From JAIOSM01 sp964593725 (lineage in GTDB: Bacteria; Desulfobacterota; Desulfobacteria; Desulfobacterales; Desulfobacteraceae), in assembly GCA_964593725.1 (NCBI GenBank), contig CAZQJS010000098.1:1-5079 (forward strand): a DNA stretch of 5,079 nucleotides, in the 5' to 3' direction. Positions 1 through 5,079 of this stretch are shown here, in pieces; the first letter of the stretch is position 1, and every line of letters starts with the position of its first letter. Both the position numbers and the translations under genes were made by a program. The notes beneath the pieces are model-generated. The model was not told the DNA's origin and ran no database searches. It saw nothing but the letters and a program-made list of their open reading frames with translations.

Positions 1-1
1 T

Positions 2-118
2 GATTTATTGAATAGAAATCAAATTTTAACATTAGAATTTTATAAACCTATAATTCTACAACAACGTGTTGACAATCAATCTTTTATCATAAATATAAAA
101 ACACAGATTTTATTCTAA
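2..118 (+). CDS. Possible C-terminal end of an upstream gene (partial)
   Basis: A frame is open from the left edge for 38 codons to a TAA at 116-118, with no start inside the window. The encoded tail ends with alternating polar and hydrophobic residues and a terminal phenylalanine (SFIINIKTQILF). That resembles the last strand of an outer-membrane beta-barrel, but it is too short to assign to a family. The stretch is very AT-rich, and at such a composition an open frame of this length somewhere in six frames is not very unlikely, so chance remains possible. If it is real, the gene ends about 35 nt before the -33 element of the next promoter, with no clear terminator in between. No function is proposed. 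Confidence 0.35.
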   Translation, partial: DLLNRNQILTLEFYKPIILQQRVDNQSFIINIKTQILF

Positions 119-148
119 CTTTACTTAAAACACATCGGTTGCCACTAA

Positions 149-168
149 AAAGTTGCATAATTAACTTT
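149..168. promoter_or_regulatory. Inverted repeat over the -33 element (possible operator)
   Basis: AAAGTT at 149-154 and AACTTT at 163-168 form a perfect 6-bp inverted repeat with an 8-nt spacer. The left arm overlaps the TTG of the -33 element (153-155). The same arms and spacing occur in the second promoter copy (5040-5059). A dyad of this size placed over the -33 region would fit a dimeric regulator, but no regulator is encoded in the window and the binding role is inferred. Confidence 0.35.
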
Positions 169-183
169 AAATTAAGACATTTG
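153..183 (+). promoter_or_regulatory. Bacteroidota-type promoter of the susCD operon
   Basis: TTG at 153-155 is followed after 20 nt by GACATTTG at 176-183. The primary sigma factor of Bacteroidota recognises TTG at -33 and TAnnTTTG at -7, about 19-20 nt apart. The match is good except that the first base of the -7 box is G instead of T. Transcription should begin a few bases after the box, around 187-191, giving a leader of roughly 20-24 nt before the ATG at 211. The copy at 5044-5074 keeps the same elements and spacing, which supports the call. Confidence 0.7.
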
Positions 184-210
184 TGGTTGAAAAACTCAAA
201 AACAAAGAAG

Positions 211-3200
211 ATGAGAACAAAGTTTAAAGTAATCCTAACGCTTATGCTAGCGTTACTAGTGCAAATAACTTTTGCACAAGACAAGGTAGTCAAAGGTGTG
301 ATTACCGATGGCGCTTCAGGCGATCCTTTGCCCGGAGCTAATGTTAAAGTTAAAGGAACCAATACCGGTGCCGCCAGTGATTTTGACGGTAATTATGTCA
401 TCAAGGCAAATACCGGTGATATTCTTATTTTTTCTTATGTCGGTTATGAAACTGTCACAAGAAAAGTCGGATCATCAAGTATTTTAAATGTAACTTTAAA
501 AGAGGGAAATCAGTTGAATGAAGTAGTTGTCACCGCATTAGGTGCTAAAAGAAACAAAAGGTCTTTAGGATACGCCCAGCAAACTGTTGCTTCGGACGAA
601 TTAGCAACCACCAAACAATCTGATATTGTTAATGCTATGTCCGGAAAAATTTCAGGAATACAAATTATGGCCGCTCCAAAGTCAGGCTTCAATAGATCTC
701 AAATTAGGCTTAGAGGAGATACTAGCGTTCTCTATGTAGTTGATGGAATTCGACTACATGATTCTGATGATGTAAATCCCGAAGATGTAAAAAACATGTC
801 CGTACTGAAAGGGGCTGCTGCAACGGCTTTGTATGGACCTGAAGGACGAAACGGCGTTGTTATTATCACTACCACAAAAGCTAAAAAAGGAGATGGCTCA
901 ATAGAATACAATAGCTCTGTTGAAATCGGAAAAGCAGATTATATTCATGAATTGCAAAATGAATATGGAGGAGGTTATAAGCAAACCTTCCCAAAATTTC
1001 ATTATGATGCATCAAGAGACCCTGCTTCATGGGCTAGCTTTGACGGACAAGATATTGTGCAATATTATGCAGATGAGTCTTGGGGTCCAAAATTAGATGG
1101 CAGACCTGTTAGACAATGGTACAGTTGGGTTCCCAGCAATCCCGAGTTCGGAAAACAAACTCCTTGGAAATCCAACGGAGGATCAGGAGATTTCTTCAAA
1201 ACCAGTTTGAACACAAAACAAAGTCTAACTTTTGTAAAAGGAGGAGAAGGATATAATCTGAAATTCAATATTCTAAGAAATGATCGAACCCTAAATATCG
1301 AAAACTCTGAGAGAGCCAACACTAGAATCTCTTTTGCTGGAGACTATGATGTTAGCAGTAAAATCAACATTTCTTCTAGCATTGGATATCAAGATAGAAC
1401 TACTCTAAATAATCCTAGAGAAGGATATAATAGTCTTGGTTCTAATTTCTTTCAATGGTGGCAAGCTCAGTTAGATATCAGTAAACTGCGAGACTACAGA
1501 CAAGGAGGTAAAATTGTTTCATGGAATATAAAGGGTCCAAGAAGTGCAACTCCAAAATATTGGGATTCTCCTTACTTCGAGTTATACGAGAACCTAAAAC
1601 ATTCTAGCAGAAAAGCTATTATCGGTAATATTGCCCTGAACTATGATATTAACAAACTTTTCAAGGCTAAATTGACACTAAACAAAACCTATGATATCAG
1701 AGAATTTGATAGCAGAACAGCTTGGGAGGGATTAGATACGCCTGCGTATCGAGAAAGTAACTACACAAGAGATCGTAACTTGCTGACCGGACAATTCTTA
1801 TACGACCAAGAGTTTGATTCATTTAATCTTTCATCCATTGTTGGATTTGAAATTGATCGCTACATGATTGAATCAAACACTGCCGCTACAAAAAACGGAT
1901 TAACAGTGCCCGGATTTTACAGCATTAGCACATCCAAAGAAAGACCCACCTATACACATTATGTTGGGATCGAAAAAGGCAGAGCCCTATATGGAACAGC
2001 AACAATAGGCTATAAAAATATGCTTTTCCTAGATGGTAGTCTTAGACAAGATTGGAGCTCTACCGCTAAGGTTGGAGATAATGGTGTATTGACTAAAGGA
2101 GCTTCACTTAGTTTCATTTTTTCAGAATTAATTCCTGAAAACAACTTTTTTAGCTATGGAAAGTTGAGAGGAGGAATTGCACAGGGTCCAAAATTCCCTG
2201 ATCGTTATGCATTATCTGAAACCTATAGAATTTTACCAAGCTATGGATCCCACCCCGTACTTTCAGTTAATAATGCCATATTTAATAAAAATCTACGTGG
2301 GGGAATTCGCCAAGAAATAGAGTTAGGAACAGAACTCAGATTTTTCAATAATAGGTTAGGAATTGATGTGACGTATTTTGACAAAAAAGACAGTGAGCTC
2401 CCAACTGAATTATCATTAGACCCAACCACGGGATATACGTCTGTTTTCGTAAACTCAGGAGAACAAACTTACAAAGGATTTGAAGTCAACTTATCCGGAA
2501 CTCCAATAAGATCTGATAATTTCACCTGGAAAACAAGTTTTAATTTTGCCACTTTAGAAAGAAGAGTCGTTAAGCTCGCTGAAGGAATAAATCAAACCGA
2601 TTTGCGTTTCCTAAGTTCTCGCTGGGGCGGTTTAGTTCTTAGAGATAAAGTCGGTGAACGCTGGGGCGATGTTTATGGTAGAAAAGTAAAAACCATCAAT
2701 GGTAAAAAAATACTTAGAAACGACGGCAGCTATGTTACTGAAGACGATCAATTTTTAGGAAATTATTTACCGGACTTTACCGGAGGTTTTATCAATAGTT
2801 TCAAGTATAAAAACTTCAGCCTAAATGTAGATATGGATTATCAAGTGGGAGGTAAATATTTTTCAATCACACAAATGTTTATCAACTCATCAGGATTAGG
2901 CAAGGCTACTGTAGGAAACAATAAACTAGGAAACCCTATCAGAAATGCCGTAGTTGATGGTTCAGGAAATTTAATAGGAACCGACCTTAATGGAGATGGC
3001 ACTATTTCCATTCAAGAAACATTTGGACCCGCCGATACTGTTGGTTCAAACTCAGGAGGACATTATGTTGAAGGTGTAGATAGCAATGGAAATGATGTTG
3101 CCTATTATGTGAGCCCAAAAATATTTTGGGGAAATCAGTTTGGAAACATCAGTGAGTTTACACATGATGCAACGTATCTGTCAATTCGCAATATCAGACT

Positions 3201-3414
3201 TGGATATTCTATTCCTAAAAAACTCATCAATAGTGTTGGATTAAATAAATTTGATGTTGCTGTCTATGTAAATAATGCTTTTCTGTTATTTTCATCTATT
3301 CCTAGCGTTGATCCTTCACAATTGGAACAAAGATACAGACAAATCAACTTTATGGAAGGAGGACAATTGCCTGGAGTTAGAACTTATGGGTTAAACTTAA
3401 AAATAAACTTTTAA
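211..3414 (+). CDS. SusC/RagA-family TonB-dependent outer-membrane transporter
   Basis: This is the outer-membrane pore of a SusCD pair: a large beta-barrel with an internal plug that imports a captured substrate using energy from TonB/ExbB/ExbD. The 1067-aa product has a signal peptide (residues 1-22, cleavage likely after TFA, before Q23), a CarboxypepD_reg-like domain (about 28-97), a TonB-box-like EVVVTALG (104-111), a plug (about 112-224, with RLRG, YVVDG, VLKGAAATALYG and NGVVIITT), then the barrel ending in the aromatic terminus GLNLKINF. The SWGPKLDG motif (290-297) is typical of SusC proteins. No STN domain precedes the CarboxypepD_reg region, so direct control of an anti-sigma factor is not expected. 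The ATG at 211 is chosen because it begins the signal peptide and lies just after the promoter; a TTG at 139 in the same frame lies upstream of the -33 element. An EF-hand-like loop is at 925-936. The frame is intact and the length usual. The substrate is unknown. Confidence 0.96.
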   Translation: MRTKFKVILTLMLALLVQITFAQDKVVKGVITDGASGDPLPGANVKVKGTNTGAASDFDGNYVIKANTGDILIFSYVGYETVTRKVGSSSILNVTLKEGNQLNEVVVTALGAKRNKRSLGYAQQTVASDELATTKQSDIVNAMSGKISGIQIMAAPKSGFNRSQIRLRGDTSVLYVVDGIRLHDSDDVNPEDVKNMSVLKGAAATALYGPEGRNGVVIITTTKAKKGDGSIEYNSSVEIGKADYIHELQNEYGGGYKQTFPKFHYDASRDPASWASFDGQDIVQYYADESWGPKLDGRPVRQWYSWVPSNPEFGKQTPWKSNGGSGDFFKTSLNTKQSLTFVKGGEGYNLKFNILRNDRTLNIENSERANTRISFAGDYDVSSKINISSSIGYQDRTTLNNPREGYNSLGSNFFQWWQAQLDISKLRDYRQGGKIVSWNIKGPRSATPKYWDSPYFELYENLKHSSRKAIIGNIALNYDINKLFKAKLTLNKTYDIREFDSRTAWEGLDTPAYRESNYTRDRNLLTGQFLYDQEFDSFNLSSIVGFEIDRYMIESNTAATKNGLTVPGFYSISTSKERPTYTHYVGIEKGRALYGTATIGYKNMLFLDGSLRQDWSSTAKVGDNGVLTKGASLSFIFSELIPENNFFSYGKLRGGIAQGPKFPDRYALSETYRILPSYGSHPVLSVNNAIFNKNLRGGIRQEIELGTELRFFNNRLGIDVTYFDKKDSELPTELSLDPTTGYTSVFVNSGEQTYKGFEVNLSGTPIRSDNFTWKTSFNFATLERRVVKLAEGINQTDLRFLSSRWGGLVLRDKVGERWGDVYGRKVKTINGKKILRNDGSYVTEDDQFLGNYLPDFTGGFINSFKYKNFSLNVDMDYQVGGKYFSITQMFINSSGLGKATVGNNKLGNPIRNAVVDGSGNLIGTDLNGDGTISIQETFGPADTVGSNSGGHYVEGVDSNGNDVAYYVSPKIFWGNQFGNISEFTHDATYLSIRNIRLGYSIPKKLINSVGLNKFDVAVYVNNAFLLFSSIPSVDPSQLEQRYRQINFMEGGQLPGVRTYGLNLKINF
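2983..3018 (+). other. EF-hand/dockerin-like calcium loop within the SusC protein
   Basis: Residues 925-936 of the transporter read DLNGDGTISIQE, matching the 12-residue EF-hand loop pattern: D at 1, N at 3, D at 5, G at 6, T at 7, I at 8, S at 9 and E at 12. Acidic DxNGDG turns are common in SusC proteins near this place, probably in an extracellular loop late in the barrel. Here the pattern is complete through the final glutamate. Calcium binding is inferred from the motif alone. Confidence 0.5.
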
Positions 3415-3424
3415 ACTTATTAAA

Positions 3425-4843
3425 ATGAAAAAATCAATTTTATATATACTCTTACTGGTACTGGTTGCATCTGGTTGCAAACAAGTAAATTTTGGAGATA
3501 CTAACATCAATCCAAACAATCCCAGTAAGCCGTTGGCATCTGCTCTTTTGACAAGAGCTCAGACAAGAATGAGTTTTACATATAGTGATACCAGACCTTC
3601 ACTCTATGTTCAGTATCTCTCAAACGAACAATATGAGGACGAATCTTTATACAGAACTCAACGCTTTAATTACTCCATGTATTATTCAGCCATAACAAAC
3701 CTGAATAAAATTATCTCTTTAAACACTGACCCTGTCACTGCCGCACAAGTTATTGGACAAGGTTCAAACGCCAATCAAATTGCCGTTGCAAGGTTAGTGA
3801 AAGCTTACTTTTTTCACTTTATGACTGACCGCTGGGGGATGATTCCATATAGCACTGCCAACCAAGGGCTAGATAGCAAATTCAATGTCTTTGATTCACA
3901 AGAAAGCATTTATGGTGCCCTATTCACGGAAATTGAGGAAGCTCTTGCACAAATTGATGCCGGAGATGGACCTACCGGAGATATCTTTTTCAACGGAGAT
4001 ATGAATAAATGGAAAATTTTTGGAAATACCCTAATGATGAATATGGCAATGAGGTTATCAAAGAAAAAACCTGTTCTGGCAAAAAGATACTTCTTACAAG
4101 CAATGGCTGGAGGTGTTATCAGTAACAATGATGAAAACATCTACTTTCCTTATATCGAATCTGAAGATTATGATAACCCTTGGGAAGATAGATTTACAAC
4201 CCGTTCTGATTACCTAATGAGTAAGCCTTTTGTCGATGCATTGATTGGTAACGGAACAAACACTGCCCCACAAGATCCAAGATTAACCAAGTATGCCGAT
4301 AAAGCCGTTGACACCCACGTATACAACGGTGCCCCCTATGGCAGCAGCAATTCAGCTACTGCAACATTTTCTCTTATTACAAAAGATGTTATAAAAAATC
4401 AATCTGCAAAAGGGTATCTATATACTTACGCACAAGTCTTACTCCATATGGCTGAGGCTGCTCAACTGGGATGGATTAGTAGTGATACCGCAGAAAATTA
4501 CATGAAAAGAGGGATTAGAGCATCTATGGAACAGTGGGGAGTTGAAACGGCAGCCATTGACACATACATCGGGGGATTAGCCGCTTTTAATGGGCAAACA
4601 GATATAGCATACCAAAAATGGGTTGCTTTATTTTTGCAAGGATATGAAGCATGGTTCGAATGGAGAAAACAAGGGACAGATCAGGTTCCATTAATAAAAC
4701 CTGCCGGTGCAACTACCGCTGGTATTCCTAATAGGCACGCTTATCCTCTCAGTGCTTTAAGTACTAATGAGGAAAATTATAATGCCGCAATAGCTGTTCA
4801 AGGCGCAGACAATCTAGATACGAAAGTTTGGTGGGCTAAATAA
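3425..4843 (+). CDS. SusD/RagB-like surface lipoprotein (SusD-like_2 type)
   Basis: This is the substrate-binding lipoprotein partner of the upstream SusC, expected on the cell surface as the lid of the transporter. The 472-aa product starts with a lipoprotein signal peptide and lipobox ASGC, lipidated at Cys18. Next come the FGDTNINPNNP segment (23-33), DRWGMIPYS (135-143), a helical GDMNKWKIFGNTL segment (191-203), MSKPFVDALI (265-274), LLHMAEAAQLGW (339-350), YEAWFEWRKQG (407-417) and NRHAYPLSALSTNEENYNAA (436-455). These are hallmarks of the SusD-like_2 branch of the alpha-helical, TPR-containing SusD superfamily. Length is normal and the frame intact. It begins 10 nt after the susC stop, so the two are surely co-transcribed. 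The start lacks a Shine-Dalgarno sequence and follows an AT-rich stretch, as usual in this phylum. Residues after Cys18 (KQVNFGD) lack the acidic cluster of known surface-export signals. The ligand cannot be deduced. Confidence 0.95.
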   Translation: MKKSILYILLLVLVASGCKQVNFGDTNINPNNPSKPLASALLTRAQTRMSFTYSDTRPSLYVQYLSNEQYEDESLYRTQRFNYSMYYSAITNLNKIISLNTDPVTAAQVIGQGSNANQIAVARLVKAYFFHFMTDRWGMIPYSTANQGLDSKFNVFDSQESIYGALFTEIEEALAQIDAGDGPTGDIFFNGDMNKWKIFGNTLMMNMAMRLSKKKPVLAKRYFLQAMAGGVISNNDENIYFPYIESEDYDNPWEDRFTTRSDYLMSKPFVDALIGNGTNTAPQDPRLTKYADKAVDTHVYNGAPYGSSNSATATFSLITKDVIKNQSAKGYLYTYAQVLLHMAEAAQLGWISSDTAENYMKRGIRASMEQWGVETAAIDTYIGGLAAFNGQTDIAYQKWVALFLQGYEAWFEWRKQGTDQVPLIKPAGATTAGIPNRHAYPLSALSTNEENYNAAIAVQGADNLDTKVWWAK

Positions 4844-4864
4844 AAAATTACTATTTTTTTACTA

Positions 4865-4897
4865 GAAAAAGACCAACATGAACTGTTGGTCTTTTTC
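4865..4897 (+). terminator. Strong symmetrical hairpin terminator after susD
   Basis: A perfect 14-bp stem (4865-4878 with 4884-4897) closes a 5-nt loop, TGAAC. The inner 8 bp (GACCAACA with TGTTGGTC) are moderately GC-rich. The outer part is an A-run on the left paired with a T-run at 4892-4896 on the right, so it can act as an intrinsic terminator in either direction. It starts 22 nt after the susD stop. A weak all-AT hairpin (4842-4848 with 4853-4859) lies just before it. The element separates the susCD operon from the next promoter. Confidence 0.9.
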
Positions 4898-5039
4898 ATG
4901 TATAACTATATAAACTCTTAAAAAATAATTAAAACGATTGAAATGACTACGTTATTGGTAAGCCATATTAAAAATTTGATACCTATATTCCTACAAGTAG
5001 TCGCAGCCATTTTACTCAACACAAAAAAATCCGCTCAAA

Positions 5040-5059
5040 AAAGTTGTATAATTAACTTT
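5040..5059. promoter_or_regulatory. Inverted repeat over the second -33 element (possible operator)
   Basis: AAAGTT (5040-5045) and AACTTT (5054-5059) repeat the dyad of the first promoter with the same 8-nt spacer. Here the arms extend by one more pair (A5039 with T5060), giving 7 bp each. The extra pair arises from one of only three base differences between the promoter copies. A role as regulator binding site is inferred. Confidence 0.35.
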
Positions 5060-5074
5060 TAATTAAGATATTTG
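5044..5074 (+). promoter_or_regulatory. Bacteroidota-type promoter of the next, unseen gene
   Basis: TTG at 5044-5046, a 20-nt spacer, and GATATTTG at 5067-5074 match the -33/-7 pattern of Bacteroidota promoters, again with G in place of T at the first base of the -7 box. The spacing is identical to that of the promoter at 153-183. It lies after the terminator, so the gene to the right has its own transcription start and is not read from the susCD operon. Confidence 0.7.
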
Positions 5075-5079
5075 TGGTT

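Larger units (their letters stand above)
147..188 (+). repeat. Promoter/leader direct repeat, copy 1
   Basis: This 42-bp stretch recurs at 5038-5079 with 39 of 42 bases identical and no gaps. The differences are C156/T5047, A169/T5060 and C178/T5069. The repeat covers the whole predicted promoter and runs into the start of the leader. Upstream of it the two copies stay in the same register back to about 121/5012, but similarity there is weak (about 14 of 26). The comparison cannot go beyond 188 because the window ends there in copy 2, so the true repeat may be longer. Confidence 0.9.
5038..5079 (+). repeat. Promoter/leader direct repeat, copy 2 (cut by window edge)
   Basis: This is the second copy of the 42-bp element at 147-188, 39 of 42 identical and in the same orientation, ending at the last base of the window. 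Between the terminator and this element (4898-5037) I see only AT-rich intergenic DNA with no convincing gene. The copy implies that a gene follows within roughly 25-30 nt of the right edge, probably another susC-type gene. That gene itself is not visible. Confidence 0.9.

Noticed and set aside
62..71. Short inverted repeat CAAC-GT-GTTG upstream of the promoter
   Set aside because: Only 4-bp arms, not repeated upstream of the second promoter, and lying inside the possible upstream coding frame; indistinguishable from chance.
139..210. In-frame upstream extension of SusC starting at a TTG codon at 139
   Set aside because: It would place the start upstream of the -33 element and put 24 residues before a normal signal peptide. 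The ATG at 211 directly starts the signal peptide and follows the promoter.
87..362. Minus-strand open frame of 91 codons over the promoter and susC start
   Set aside because: It is antisense to the promoter and signal-peptide region, has no recognisable domain, and is a shadow of the susC reading frame.
510..692. Minus-strand open frame inside susC
   Set aside because: Shadow frame opposite the conserved plug domain; no recognisable features.
1065..1322. Minus-strand open frame inside susC
   Set aside because: Shadow frame opposite barrel coding sequence with well-conserved SusC motifs.
1082..2194. Short repeated string GGTCCAAAATT within susC (near 1083 and 2184)
   Set aside because: Both encode a GPK tripeptide in normal SusC sequence in an AT-rich gene; no sign of a functional DNA repeat.
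2241..2429. Minus-strand open frame inside susC
   Set aside because: Shadow frame with no promoter, start context or recognisable domain.
3910..4140. Minus-strand open frame inside susD
   Set aside because: Shadow frame opposite conserved SusD motifs.
4842..4859. All-AT hairpin just after the susD stop as a separate terminator
   Set aside because: A 7-bp stem of only A-T pairs is too weak alone; the 14-bp hairpin at 4865-4897 is the convincing terminator.
4943..5062. Small + strand ORF of 39 codons (MTTLLVSHIKN...KSCIINF)
   Set aside because: Its end lies within the promoter spacer. The KSCIINF ending, also seen in the false extension before SusC, is just a translation of the repeated promoter DNA. 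No ribosome-binding or family evidence exists.

Overview
The window looks like a piece of a Bacteroidota genome, most likely a member of the Flavobacteriaceae. The reasons are the AT-rich DNA with AT-rich codon choice, the absence of Shine-Dalgarno sequences, a Bacteroidota-type promoter (TTG around -33, nnTTTG around -7), and a SusC/SusD (RagA/RagB) gene pair whose SusC N-terminus has the typical flavobacterial form. The genus cannot be fixed from the sequence alone.

Layout, all on the + strand. Positions 2-118 are an open frame running in from the left edge and may be the tail of an upstream gene. Positions 147-188 hold a promoter/leader repeat with a near-consensus promoter at 153-183. A SusC-type TonB-dependent transporter follows from ATG 211 to 3414 (1067 aa). 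After 10 nt comes a SusD-like lipoprotein, 3425-4843 (472 aa). A strong symmetrical hairpin terminator lies at 4865-4897. The last 180 bases are intergenic and end in a second, 39/42-identical copy of the promoter/leader repeat (5038-5079), cut by the window edge just before the gene it should drive.

How the genes work together: SusC forms the outer-membrane barrel and plug powered by TonB/ExbBD. SusD is the surface lipoprotein lid that captures the substrate and closes over the barrel. The two are co-transcribed from the promoter at 153-183 and stopped by the hairpin after susD. No glycoside hydrolase, peptidase, sulfatase, sensor or anti-sigma gene lies in the window, so the substrate (glycan, peptide or other) cannot be assigned.

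The protein-coding content is of a well-known kind and I see no new enzyme system. The most interesting signal is non-coding. The same 42-bp promoter/leader occurs on both sides of the susCD unit, at a 4,891-bp offset, with a conserved inverted repeat over the -33 element. This suggests a second, co-regulated gene (probably another susC) just beyond the right edge, and possibly a wider promoter family in this genome.
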